Shown in pieces: positions 36,556 to 48,299 of a stretch of DNA of 64,000 bases. The notes beneath the pieces are model-generated. The model had not been told where the DNA came from, made no database searches, and saw only the letters and a program-made list of their open reading frames with translations. The translations under genes and the position numbers were made by a program. Position 1 is the first letter of the stretch. Each line of letters begins with the position of its first letter. This DNA is from Rhyacichthys aspro. Lineage: Eukaryota; Chordata; Actinopteri; Gobiiformes; Rhyacichthyidae. The stretch is from NCBI GenBank assembly GCA_036850595.1, contig CM072159.1, positions 32,384,371-32,448,370 of the forward strand. The letters run 5' to 3'.

Positions 36556-36772
36556 ATTCCTCAGATCAGCTACGCCTCCACGGCTCCGGAGCTCAGCGAC
36601 AACACCCGCTACGACTTCTTCTCCCGCGTGGTTCCCCCGGACTCCTACCAGGCCCAGGCCATGATGGACATCGTCACGGCCATGGAGTGGAACTACGTGT
36701 CCACGCTGGCGTCTGAGGGGAACTACGGCGAGAGCGGCGTGGAGGCCTTCATCCAGATCTCCAGAGAAACCG
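36556..36772 (+). CDS. grm8: grm8 internal exon (mGluR8 ligand-binding domain), partial gene
   Basis: This is one internal coding exon of a group III metabotropic glutamate receptor, a presynaptic Gi/o-coupled class C receptor that senses glutamate through an extracellular Venus-flytrap domain. It reads 72 codons from IPQISYAST to ISRET plus the first base of a Gly codon (phase 0 in, phase 1 out; 217 bp). The AST triplet (exon residues 7-9), Asp29 and Tyr57 align with the mGluR4 ligand-contact positions 180-182, 202 and 230, so the glutamate pocket side chains are kept. The stretches PELSDNTRYDFF, VVPPDSYQAQAM and ASEGNYGESGVEAF fit mGluR8 better than mGluR4 or mGluR7, which have Ser at the Asn of EGNYGE. 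Differences from mammalian mGluR8 as I recall it are few (for example AMM for AMV and AMEW for ALGW). No stop or frameshift is present. Neighbouring exons are not in the window. I cannot tell the fish grm8a and grm8b paralogues apart from this exon. Confidence 0.95.
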
Positions 36773-36778
36773 GTAGGA
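36773..36778 (+). promoter_or_regulatory. 5' splice site of the grm8 exon
   Basis: The sequence ACCG|GTAGGA provides a GT donor directly after the first base of a Gly codon. This is the same phase-1 junction as in mammalian group III receptors, where the next exon opens by completing Gly and continuing V-C-I-A-Q. That next exon is not visible downstream in this window. Confidence 0.88.
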
Positions 36779-37170
36779 CCTCCCTCGGGTTCCTTCTGTT
36801 AGCCACCTCGAGCTGAGAGATCGTGGCTGGGTTTTCGGACTCTTTCAGTCTCTTTCGGTCTCTTTCGGTCTGTTTTTATCAGTGCAGCACTAGAGCAGAA
36901 GGTCCAGGGACTGAGGGAATTGTTGAAAAGGCTTCTAGGAATAATTTAAATGAATGAAAGCTTTGATGTAGTGTGTGGTTATGAAACTAAAGCTGTAAAA
37001 TCACACTCATACATAGCTCTGAGATGTACAGTAACAATAGCTCTGTCACAGCGATGCCCTTGGTCCACTAGCTCCTTACAGTCGCTCTTCTGTCAAAAAT
37101 GTTGCCGTGATGTTGATGGTTTCTTTAAATTAGACCAAGAAGCTTTTTTCAGATGTGCAAACCTTCCTCT
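36779..37170. other. Intron sequence after the exon, no gene seen
   Basis: A short tandem CTCTTTCRGT (three copies) lies at about 36839-36870. The rest is unremarkable, although the LINE similarity may begin before 37171. Confidence 0.5.
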
Positions 37171-37632
37171 GAACAACTTTGAGCATTAATCCACGCATTA
37201 ACCTCTCGTTGGATTATTGTAATTCCTTCTATACGTCGTCCAGAAGCTACAGGATTCATTTAAAGCTTGTTTTTAAATGTCTTAATGGATTGGTCCACAC
37301 ATACTTCTCAGAATAATCCTCCATTCATGTTCCCACCAGAAACATGAGGTCAACAAACCAGTGGAATTTAGTTGTACCTTAATCTCAGAGCGGCCCAGTC
37401 CCTCAGTGTTTTCAAAGTCTCACTAAAGATCCTTTTGTTTGGCTTGACTTTAACCCTTTTTATCCATTTTATTTGATCTTTTTTATTGTTTTTTCTTTTT
37501 TCTGTCTTGTTTGATTTGTATTTTTTGTTTCCTTCCTATTTTAAGAGCTCTATACTGAGCCTGTAAACCATTTTGGGCAGCAATGGTTGTTTTAAATGTG
37601 CTATAGAAACAAAATTGACATTGACATTGACA
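37171..37632 (+). mobile_element. L2-type LINE 3' end with reverse-transcriptase C-terminal remnants
   Basis: Broken frames read TLDYCNSFYTSS and then KLVFKCLNGLVHT, which correspond to the LDYCNSLL and FKxLNGLAP blocks near the C-terminus of L2/CR1-type ORF2. The 3' UTR ends CCATTTTGGGCAG..., AAATGTGCTATAGAAACAAA and a short (ATTGAC)n tail, the usual L2 ending. Frameshifts make it inactive. Confidence 0.85.
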
Positions 37633-39999
37633 GATTTACTATTGTCTTGGGATCTACAGGTAGAGTATTATCTTATTTACCTTTAGATGGAGGCCACACC
37701 TGTAAATCCTGCTGGAAGCTGAAAACTGTTTATTGTACTGAACAATATGATGTTTATACCTCATTTTCTGACATGATGCATGATCAGTGGCTGTGGCCTG
37801 TATTTGGAGATAAACTATAGTGAGAGCCTGTTGTTTCTGTCTCTGGGGGAAGTCCAGGGAAAATGCACTCTGTGTCTAAATTGCAGAGTGAGTGAAGACA
37901 GGCTTATCACAGCGAGCACTTGACGGACAAGAGCCGCCGTCGTCTCCAATTCTCTGGGATTGCTCAGTCGTTGTAGCGTGAATGTGGTTTGTAATGAGGG
38001 TATCTCGGTCGTAAAATGGATTAATGAATGGTTTATGTTTAGGTTAATATTCAGGTTGTTACTATAAATCATTAAGACGTCAAGGATTCCCTCCAGCTTC
38101 CTTCATGAAGGCACAACTCTATCGTTTATCGTTTATGAAAGAGATCATTTCGTGGCTTAAATGTTTTATAAGAGAAATGAGAAATACATTAATATTTAGA
38201 CAGACATCATCAGCAGAAACATGGAGAATTCAATCAAAACACAACATATGGAAGTGATTTTCTCTTGTCAATGTTTCACTTTATTAAATAAGAAAATCAT
38301 TCATTTGCTTCTACAGAAAATACAGTATTAATTACATTTTGCTGATTGGATATTTTTACAAGAACTGCCAAACATCAAACATGAATCAGAGAAAGTGAAA
38401 CAAGGTGTTGTGTTTTAAATCACCTTAAATTAAGCCTAATTACAAACTATTTTTCAACATAAACACATATTTATAACACATTTTATTTTGTAAATGTAAA
38501 TGTGAGTGAATAGCCTGGTCCTATGCCACCGTTTTATTTGCTAGTTTAGTGGAAAAGTGTAGTAAACGAGGAAGACAGAGACAGAACGAGACATAAAGAC
38601 TGATCAGTGTCTGTTCTGATGTTGGTCTTAAAGGAGCCGTCCCTCTGGTCCTCTGCATCAACTTCAACCTAAACTCTAATTATTTTCTGAAATCCTCTAA
38701 GTGGAGATGACACATTTGCTTTTCACTCTTTTTTTTATCTCAAAAGTTTGTTGAAAGGGCATCACTTCAGATCCCGGCAAATATTTACCGACTGACAGTC
38801 CTCGAGACGTCGGGAGCTCATCAGAGAGAGTTTCTGCAGTGATTGGCCTACTTTTATTTATTTCTTTGTGTGTTTGTGTTGCACTGTTTGTGATGCAGAG
38901 ATGACAGCTCTCTGCACGGCTGTCTATCCTCCATCTCTGTGTCTGGAGCTGGCCCTGGGCAGTGAGCGGTGGCATCAGCTCAGAGATGTTTACCTCGGTG
39001 TCACTGACAGAGTGTGTGTCGCTGTAAAGGAGAGAGCAGTGTGTGTTCCTGAGAGTCAGCAGAGTCGTGAGTGTGTTTGTGTGTGTTTGTGTGTGTGTGG
39101 ACGGGGGCTACATGCTGTGACAGCAGTCAGTCAGTTGTTTACTCTCTAGCTCTGCATTAAGATGATGAAATGATGGAAGACTGCACCAAAACAGACGGAA
39201 AAAGTGGATGGGGTTCGAGGACAAAGGTGAAAACAGTGTCTGAGTGGACCTGAGGTGTCAAAGACAAAGTAAAGAGTGTAGTGTTTACGTCTTTGTTTGG
39301 TTGGAACCATCTATAAATATATTAATCTCACAAGAAAAGACATGCTTTGTACCAGATTTACATATAAATTAATTAAACAACAGCAGGAAGGAGAGCTGCT
39401 TGGATGAGACCCAAAAAAAATGAAAGGATCTGTCCTTTCGGTGCAGTTCAGTTTATGGATCTCTGTTTATCTCATAAACAGGAGGCTGAGGCACTTAAAA
39501 AGGTGAAAGGTAAAAAGCCTGAATTATAACATGGCTCTCGCAGAACTGAGATATTATTTCACATTTAAACAGTTGTACATTCAAACAACAGTAAAGCAAA
39601 ACGGTTATAAACAGTGAATAAACAGTTAAAGGAAGAGAAATCTAATTCTTTGTGGAAATGTCTCATGCACAGTCGTTGTTTTATTGTTTATTGTTCTTTG
39701 GATGTGACCTGGACCAGAGGCATTATGGGAAACTGTTCTGTTCTGTTCCAGGCGTTTTGTTCCAGTCCTGGCCATGATTTTAATGAAATAAGCCACTTTA
39801 TAATAAACGCTTTTGATCTTTTCAGCTTTTTGGGTTCTTTAGTTTTCTGTTTTATATCAGCTACAGATACTGTCCATCTGCTGTCCACACAATACAACAT
39901 TTCAGACACAAAATTAACTTAAATTACGAAAAAATAAGTTAAAATACATACTATTATTGTTACTATTCATTACTGAGGTGTTTCCTAAAAAGCCTAAAT
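37633..39999. other. Non-coding stretch, no gene seen
   Basis: A GT-rich tract lies at 39070-39100. The open frames (38697-38975 on -, 38868-39149 and 39614-39922 on +) overlap on opposite strands and have no recognisable domain. Confidence 0.5.
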
Positions 40000-40330
40000 T
40001 CATTATTAGTTAAAATACTTCTATTATCCTTAATAAAGGTAAAGACAGTGTTAGCTCGTCTGATGTTGGCACAATTGATTGATGAGAATATGCTTTTTTC
40101 CAGAAGTTTCCATAAAAAAGATGCAGCTCCACAGACAACTTCAGACTGAACTGGAGCTGATTCCATTGTTTGATGATTTTAAAAAGAAAAGGCTGATTGT
40201 GCAAAAGGCAGAGCATCTTTTAGGGATTTCCTAAGTCGATTCAAGTCGTCTGTTCTGAACAAAGTTGAATACATTTCTGCAACGGATCTGGAGCAATATT
40301 ATTAAACAGTTTTGAAGATGGCTCGTAGGT
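40000..40330. other. Possible decayed retroelement segment
   Basis: Blocks such as GAGCTGATTCCATTGTTTGA and GGCTGATTGTGCAAAAGGCA resemble inner parts of repeats seen in fish, but I cannot name a family. No intact frame. Confidence 0.25.
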
Positions 40331-40744
40331 AGTATTCAACACCTTTGAGTTAACTCAGAGCAGCAGAAGAAAGGGAAACGGAAGCAGAAACAGAGGAAGA
40401 ATAATGACAGCAGTGATAATGTAGATGCACAGAGGCACTTATTGTTTTGCAGATTCATCTTTCCAACGCAGACACACACTGACAGAAATAAGTGGACAGC
40501 CATACACTCAATTTAAACCAGACAAGAAGAAGATCTGTGTGGAATGAAAACGCAGACAGAGCCACCGGGAATATCTCAATAATTATTTTGTGATTGCTGT
40601 GTAATGATTGCAGCTTACGAGACACTCTGAATGCAGATCCACGACAGTCAGAGTAATTGGCTTGTAATCACTGAGTTTTGTGTTTGAGAATGTATATTGT
40701 TGTACTGCTCAGTGACACTTCAGATTTCTCCACGGTTCTCGGTA
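40331..40744. other. Unique stretch, candidate conserved element
   Basis: 40560-40685 has ATCTCAATAATTATTTTGTG and TGTAATGATTGCAGCTTACG with balanced composition and no repeat, as expected for a regulatory conserved element. This is inference only. Confidence 0.3.
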
Positions 40745-41260
40745 TCACCTTCATCATCAGTGGTTTTCATCGTTCACTCTTGCTCCTCGTCACCAGAACA
40801 TTACTGTGTCTCCTCTTTTCACATTTGACCCGACAACAGTGAGAATTCCAGTTCCTAAAACAACCTGTTGGGGGCAGTAATGAGATCAGAAGAGTCTAAA
40901 CTGAGAAAGAAGAAGAAGGTAGAGCAAAGCTGGATGTAACGTTCAGGAGCGTTAAGAATCCAGGATTGAAAACTTAGAGACTTTGACTCTCTTCTAGAAA
41001 AATCTACTGACTTTTTCTGGTTTTATTGGAGACTTTTGAAGATTCTGATGCGAAAGCTCGTATCGTTTTTACTCTTTTTGTTTGTTTCTATTGCTTCTTT
41101 TTGGTCCATTCACACGTTAAGACTCAGTCACGTAAATACGATCTCTTTCCTTTAATGTTACTGCATCCGTTCACAGCCTCCACAGTAAATTCTCTCTAAT
41201 ATCACCAGGTCTGGACCCGGAACAGATTTCTCTTTTCACACATGAACTGACATCTCCAAC
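40745..41260 (+). repeat. Repeat F copy 2
   Basis: It shares the 57-bp block at 40847-40903 with 12669-12725, then GAAGAAGAAGG. It carries about 85 bp not present in copy 1 (about 40920-41010) before TTTTTCTGGTTTTATTGGAG. The tail at 41205-41260 shares CCAGGTCTGGACCC with 13402-13415. Confidence 0.7.
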
Positions 41261-43476
41261 GTAAACTCAATACTCCTTACTCTGACGGAAAGAAGCTTAA
41301 CTTAAAGACAATTCTAGGTTGTTCTGGAGAATAAACAGAATCTGGTTGTTCTCCAGTGTTGCCCAGATTTAAAAAGCCTTTGTGCAGCTTTTGTGTGATA
41401 ATTCCTCTCAGTTTTCTTCTTTACTTCTTTTCTTTTTCCTCGTGCAACACACTGGGTACGTTCAATATTTACTTCTTCAACACATTCTTTGAAACGGGAT
41501 ATGTCCTAGTTTTGTTTGCCGTACCACAGCTGCCTCTTTGTCCCAGTCCCATGAGAAAAATCCTGCACAGCTAATTTTTCAGCTTCATACTGTAGTCTAC
41601 ACACTAGTCAGCAAAATCCTTTTGTTTCAAAAAGACTGCTTTAGGGAGAACTGGAAATAACTTTGTTCTAAAGGTTATGCAATGAATATATTTGAAGTAT
41701 AGATGTTTGCAGAATGGATTATGAGCTCTAAAAAAAAAGATGGTTCTGTCTTTGTTGAACTTGAAGCAGACCTTTGACACGTTCCTGTTCCAGCGTTATG
41801 TGGATCACAGCGTTTCAGCTTTGATGGAGAGTATCTGAGCAGGTCAGAAATGGTTTGTTAAAGTTTATTTCTGTTGCAAAAATGGTGCTTTCAGCGGCAT
41901 TTATGTAAAACGAAACTCAACACTTATGTTTATTGGCAAACATTAGCACACAGTGTTTCTACAATGGAGTCCCAAGCAAATATTTTAGAGAAGAGAGTAA
42001 CTTTTAGCTCATTTTGATGGTTCTTAGACTGAGATCAGTAGATTTAGGCCCATCTCACTGACACATTACCCTCGGACCCACAGGACAGCGACTCCACTCA
42101 GACTCTTGCTCCAAAGACTCAGGACTTGACTCAGGACTAACCCTGCTCTGATCCAGGAGGTCGATAGTTAATGACATGTTCTATTGCAACGACAAAACTA
42201 CTCCAAACATTGTTGTGGCACATCTCCGGTGGCTCTGGTGACATTTATAATAAGTTTAGCCTGAGAACAGTTTCTACAGAAGCACCTTCCCGTTGAACAC
42301 TTTCTTGAATGAAAATTTAGAGCAAAGATTGATCAACATCAGACCTGTTTCTGTTGGATTTGTTCATAGACGACAGAATGAGACAAAGTCTTGTTAGTTC
42401 TGTTTGTTGTCAGTTCGTGCATGAAATATACATATCCAAAATATAGTCTACAAAATGTTTTGTTCTTTCTATTCTGAATTTAACTCTATAGTAAACTCTA
42501 TAGTTTACTTTTTCAAGATGATTCATTCATATACAACAGGTTTATTAATGATACAGCAGTATTATGCTTCAAAGAGACTTGGACTTGACTTGGACCTGAA
42601 CAAAAACGACAACAGTTTTCCTACTATTCCTTCTTTGTGAGCCTTAGTTTAAAATATTTAGAATCAGGGCCATTTTCTGATTGGACAGAAGAGAGAAGTC
42701 CAACATAATTTAAGATTACATGAGAATGTTCTTGTTGTTTCTTAATTAAATGGATGGGATTTTACAAATAATCATCTTAAAAGCATCTTAGCCTCAAACA
42801 AACAGGAGTGAGATGCCACACTTTACATTGAAGTCTTAATGATAATTAAACTTACATAATCCCCTTGCCCAGTGCAGCAAATATAAAAGCTGTGTGTAAA
42901 ATAATCTTCATAATCTTGTATTAATTCAGTTCCTAAGCCGCGGTCTGCAGCCAGGCCCGTGAACTGAAGCATATTGCTGTGTTTCCGAGCGCCTCCAGAT
43001 ATGGCTTCTCGCTCATGCAGAACTACTAACAGACACAGCTCAGTGACCACGGGCCAAACGTGTTTACTCATCATTACTAACTGTTCACAAACTGGCCACA
43101 TAACCCTGGTGTTTTTGCTTTGGTACACAATAAACCGTTAGAGTTGACTGATCAAAGGTTAATGAACAAATAATGCAAAGGTCAGAGTAGTGGAGATTTA
43201 TCAGGATCGAATACAAAGGGCAGAGAGAGAGAGTAGTTTCTTAATCTCAGTGGAGTAATGTGAACAGTGTAGAAGCTCAGGGAAATCTTTGTATTTTATG
43301 TATTTTCTTGGTAGTAAACATAAAGATATTGTTTGTAGCAGTCACCTCTTGGTCCAGGAAGCTAATGATTAAGTGGAAACAGACTTGATGCTCACAAAGT
43401 AAGCTTCAGCTAAAGCTAAACACACTACTGTGATAATGCTTAAATTGACATAGTTTTGCTGATAGCATTGTCAACG
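41261..43476. other. Non-coding stretch, no gene seen
   Basis: It includes a family E fragment at 41990-42067. A unique, relatively GC-rich block at 42880-43130 (TTCCGAGCGCCTCCAGATAT) is a candidate conserved element, covered by a minus-strand frame of 101 codons with no known domain. Confidence 0.45.
41990..42067 (-). mobile_element. MITE family E fragment
   Basis: This is the complement of 6918-7010: GATGGTTCTTAGACTGAGAT and AGTAGATTTAGGCCCATCTC correspond to CTACTGATCTCAGTCTAAGA and its flanks. It lacks the CTCF-like parts. Confidence 0.75.
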
Positions 43477-44027
43477 TAAAGCTTCACTCTCCTCCAAAAC
43501 CAGTCTAGGGACCTCTCCTGCTTCTCTTTTATTAAAATAAAACCAGACCAGTTTTTCCTCCAAAATACTAATCCATTTGACCAAACTGAAGTTTAGAGTT
43601 TAGCGTTAGCTTAGCTGTGACTTCAGCGTCAGGACGACAATTATCTCCTCCTCGTTAAACATTACGTGATTGAATTGACAGTATTTATCTGTGTTTTACG
43701 TTGTCTCCCTTTTCTCTGTTGATGCTTTTCTTTTTTCAGCTGTTTCTCTGTTAAAAGACATATTCAGCTGAAAATACACTTTATCTGCAGCTATTAAACT
43801 TCCTGGAACGTCATGTGACAAGTGTCGACCAATGGGAGCGCTCCTTTTTGAAGCATGTGATTGTCCAAGGTTTTCTGTTCCTGAATAGAGGTTCTCATCT
43901 ATTACAATCACTTAGAATAAACAGTAGATGGATCAGAAAGACTGTTTTTTCACAAATGATTGATTTTATAATAAACTATTTGGATTTTGAAAACTAGAAG
44001 AAAAAATACCAGCCACAGTCTGTTTAA
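43477..44027 (+). mobile_element. MITE-A copy
   Basis: It starts TAAAGCTTCACTCTCCTCCA and ends AATACCAGCCACAGTCTGTT followed by TAA. The core CCAATGGGAGCGCTCC lies at 43829-43844. It is otherwise nearly the same as the 34.7-kb copy, with TTTTTGAAGCATGTGATTGT after the core. Confidence 0.88.
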
Positions 44028-45051
44028 TGTGACCTTTATTAATGAGCACATTCATTTGAACACCATTTAAAGTTAGTCTAAGATTACATTAGCATATGTA
44101 GCTAGTGATGCTAATATAACTTTGAAGTCTCTTGGTTGGACATAAAGTAAATAAAAACTGCACAGAAGGCTGAACAATACAGACAGTAATATCAGAGAAC
44201 AGTCTTCTTACAATGTGCCTTGTTGGGAGTGTGGAAGATTCAGTATTTGTTTATAAGGTGGTCTTTTACTCTAAAGCCCCTTAGTTTCAGGTTTTACTGC
44301 AGCATCCCCTTCCTCCTACATCCCACAGCAGCACATGGACTCTATAAACCGAGAGGCATCTTATGGAAGACATGTTTCAAATCAAGTCACGGCCCTTTCT
44401 CCTTCTCCTCTCCTTCCTCTCCTTCCTCTCCTCCCGATGGCTCCACGTGGGATTAAAACCACCACATCTACATTCAGACCGAGTAAAACAAGCATTGCTT
44501 ATGTGTGTCTTAGTCAGAGTGTGTGTGTGGGAACCTGTAAAGTGGAAAAGGAAAGGTGTGTTTGGAACCTGATCCTGAGAGAGAGAGAGAGGGCAGTAAT
44601 GAACAGAAAGAAGGAGAAAGAAGGCTGAAGGAAAATAATTAAACGTTTATCTCCAGATTCATTTAATTAGTTCTGTGGCTCTACACTAATCTGCTGCCTT
44701 TTTGCTTAGCTTTGCCTCTTTAGTTCTCTCAGTCCACTCGTGGCCTCCACAATGAAGGCGGCCCTTGTCATTATCTGCCGGCTTGCTGGTGGCTTATGTT
44801 GTTTTATTCAGAGAGAAGAATACTCCATTTGTAAAGCATTGTGGAGTACATATTTATAGGCCTGCGGGCAGCGTCTATAGGAAGTCTGCACGTAATTACA
44901 CGGAAAATGTGTGCAATTGTTGTATTGTTTATTTATTTCCAAGACATATGAGGCCACTTTTTGATGTTTCATTTAGCTGCGATGTTATTTCCACATAAAC
45001 AGAGCTCCCCACAAACATTCATTTAAATAATCAAGTGGCAATTTGTTTAAG
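44028..45051. other. Unique stretch, candidate conserved element
   Basis: 44395-44440 is pyrimidine-rich and 44576-44591 is a GA run. 44640-44998 is repeat-free with CATTTAATTAGTTCTGTGGC and GTGCAATTGTTGTATTG, and is a candidate conserved non-coding element. The frame at 44765-44998 has no known domain. Confidence 0.35.
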
Positions 45052-45516
45052 TTAAAGCTCCAGTTCCTGATTCCTCAGACTCTCCTCCAACAGCAGCAGT
45101 AACCTTTCCTGCTTCTTTTATTTCAAAAAAAAGATAAAAGTGGACCAATTTTTCACCACAAAATACTAATACGTTACTGTTTCATTTGCTGCTGTTTTTA
45201 TTTTTATCTTTTTTGAGCTGTTTCTCTGTAAAATAAGACGTATTTCCAACAGAATAACCCATTTCCTCGGTTTATTTCCTTGTTCCTTCGTTGTTGACAT
45301 CAGTGTCGACCAATGGGAGCGCTCCTTTTTACCTGAAGTGAGCTGTGATTGGACAAAATCCTGCTGTGGACTGATCATTCTCATCTATTAAAATCCTTCA
45401 TTATAAAGACTAGATCACGTCTTAAGGTCTCATTTTTTCAGATGATTCCTGCTACAATAAACTTTAGGTGATTACACTGTCAAAGTAAATGCAAAAATCA
45501 GGTAATGGACTTTTAA
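45052..45516 (+). mobile_element. MITE-B copy with both TIRs and TTAA ends
   Basis: The left end TTAAAGCTCCAGTTCCTGAT and the right end AAAATCAGGTAATGGACTTT followed by TAA are inverted copies of each other, with TTAA at each edge. The core CCAATGGGAGCGCTCC lies at 45310-45325. This is the best copy for defining subfamily B (465 bp). Confidence 0.9.
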
Positions 45517-46778
45517 TTTATTAATTCATGCAAGAAGTGTTGTCATTTATTTTAAAAATCTGTATGAGTTAGAGTTGGGAGCAACACTGCTTTCCAAAAA
45601 AACCCTGAGTAATGCTCAAGGAGACACTTGCCGTCTCTAACTCACACTGAGCTGACAACACTGTCCCTCGGGTCGATTTAGCTCTCTGTCTCTTGTCCTT
45701 GATTACACTCCCCTCACAACTTAAGACTGCTCCGATTCATCACCACGAACACGCAGACACACTCGGGAAAGCCTAAACATCAACCCATCCATTTGTAACT
45801 AATTACACCAGCCTTGCTTTTTCATCTCAAGGTGAAGCTGTCTTTGTTGTCTTCATAAAAGCCCCCGAACTCTCAGATGTGGGCCCCTCTTAGCGCCCGG
45901 CCCATCCTTGACAAAAACACACTTTTGTTTTGTATCGTCTGTTCATTGTTTCATTCATTATTTTGTTTGTAGATGTAATTTATGTATTAATGAGACTGTG
46001 AGCATCTCTAGAATCTATTTTAATTCTGCTGATGTTAGCCTTATGTCTCCAGCCTCTCACCAGGGTGAAATTGTCAGCGTGTATTAGGAGTTAACAGCCC
46101 TTCGCGGATGGCATTAGTATTGCCACAGGACATGTAGAGATGGCAATTATTACCTGGGCTTCACTGTGAATTTTCATCCATTCAGCGGAAATGGCCGTTT
46201 TTTACCAATTTTCTGTAGATGTTCCCAGAAAAATTGCCTCCTCGTTCACGTTGCTGTATTTTCCGCCTCGTCTTAAGTATCGGAAATGGAAGGAATAAGT
46301 AGATTCAGGGTTTGTAACATAGAAGATTTTACACAAGACACGCATGTTTGACACTGAATATGCTTTTCTTGGGAGTTTGTGCCACTGCTTGAACTATTCA
46401 CTTCTTGCTGCATCTGATAGAAGTATAGTGTCCATTTCAGGTCGGGTGATTTTCTTGAGAGGTGAGTGTATTCCCTTCGTGGCCGAGCGCCGCTCAGAGA
46501 TACAGAAGACAAATTGGATATGAGTGTGTATGTGTCCCCTCTATTTCCCGACTGTCCCTGTTCGGCTTCCTCCAAGAGATCGAGGACAGAACAAACCCTG
46601 CCAGTTGCTGCTAAGCCCCAAAAGTAATTTCAGCAATATCACTGCACCGCTTAATACACACAGGTTTGAAGGTGTGTGTGTGTTTGTGCCTCATGGGTCG
46701 GCCCTGCTGTTGTATTAAATATTGCATGTTTATGTGTGTGGAACGTTCAGAGCTATTTAAATGACTCAAATGTCTAAA
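45517..46778. other. Unique stretch, candidate conserved element
   Basis: 46005-46260 (GGCATTAGTATTGCCACAGG, ATGGCAATTATTACCTGGGC) is repeat-free and resembles conserved non-coding DNA. The frames at 46273-46575 (-) and 46524-46718 (+) have no recognisable domain. Confidence 0.35.
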
Positions 46779-47161
46779 TTAAAGCTCCTCCAGGACCTCT
46801 CCTGCTTCTCTTTTATTAAAAAATAAAACCAGACCAGTTTTTCCTCCAAAATACTAATCCATTTGACCAAACTGAAGTTTAGAGTTTAGCGTTAGCTTAG
46901 CTGTGACTTCAGCGTCAGGACGACAATTATCTCCTCCTCGTTAAACATTACATGATTGAATTGACAGTATTTATCTGTGTTTTACGTTGTCTCCCTTTTC
47001 TCTGTTGATGCTTTTCTTTTTTCAGCTGTTTCTCTGTTAAAAGACATATTCAGCTGAAAATACACTTTATCTGCAGCTATTAAACTTCCTGGAACGTCAT
47101 GTGACAAGTGTCGACCAATGGGAGCGCTCCTTTTTGGAGCATGTGATTGTCCAAGGTTTTG
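46779..47161 (+). mobile_element. MITE-A copy, 3' truncated
   Basis: It starts TTAAAGCTCCTCCAGGACCT (with an internal deletion near the 5' end), has its core at 47115-47130 and stops right after GTCCAAGGTTTTG. Confidence 0.87.
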
Positions 47162-48299
47162 TTTCATCTTTTCTCGGAGGAGTTTCTATTTGTTAAAGCA
47201 GAACCTCAGAGTTTAGCTCAGTCTTTCATAATAAACCACATTAGTTTGAGTGCTTTATGAAAATGGATTAAAGCTATTCATTTTAATTTATTATTTTAAT
47301 TAGTCAATCAATTAGTGTGGTGTGTCTAGTGTCTGCAAAAGTTTTCTACATATTTTTTACTGGTTTTACTGGTCCAATTTATTTCTGGTTGTTCCTGACG
47401 TTTTATTTTGACATGTTAGATTTTTCCACATTAATATTTTAAAGTAATGTATTTACTCAGTTATGGATGGGTGCACAAACATAGCAGAACACTTCTATAA
47501 ACCAGTGCAGTAGTGTGAACCCTGGCCGTGGCTGATCCAGAGCGTTCTGCAGGTGACTGTTCAGTGTCGTTGTGCCGTGTTGCTGTGTGTCCCTTTAGTT
47601 TTTTCTTTGGGAGGATCTGCCTCTGCAGCTTAAAAGCACTTTCAAGCATCTTCCCTGTTCTGCTCCAGTAACTTGTGATTTTCTTCTCTTCTTTTTCGTA
47701 ACTTTTTCATCGCTGGTTTCAGGAGAGCTCTGGGGTCACGGTTAAAATAAATGACAGAAAGTGTTGCCTGGTACACTGCAAGAAATAACTATTTTGACTC
47801 CAACTGTGCTCGGGTACTTCCATCTCTGAAAAGTAACGTCAAAGAAACCACAGGAAACTGGTGTTTTTCTGGTGAAAAACTGCCAACTGTGAAATGTTGA
47901 TGCATAGAGCTTTTAGATTCACAAAAACACATCTAGAGAGTATAGTTTAAGCAGACACCTCCATTTTTGTTTAAATCTTTATAAACTGTCACTAATGATT
48001 TCTAGGAGTGAGATTTAGTCTGGTCGATCAAAGAATGTTTTCACTTCGTTGTAAGCCTGTGGTTATTGATATTGGTGGTTAACAGAGGATATGTGTAATA
48101 ATGAACAGAGGAATCAGTCCAAACAGACGAAGGGATGTTGACGGGTGGATCGAGGCATGCTGGGAAGATTTATGCCTTTGTATTTTAGTTTCTTTGTTCT
48201 AAAATGAAATGAAAAGTAATTAGCGCCCAGCTCTGGGAGAATAATAAGATATGAAGTTGTAATCCTTCAATTAAAAAATATAAAGGAATTCATTTTCTT
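47162..48299. other. Non-coding stretch, no gene seen
   Basis: Unique AT-rich sequence with no repeat recognised. Confidence 0.5.

Noticed and set aside
36544..36816. Frame starting at an ATG 12 bp before the exon and running past it
   Set aside because: The ATG lies in the pyrimidine tract, and the frame runs beyond the GT donor into intron. Only 36556-36772 matches the receptor.
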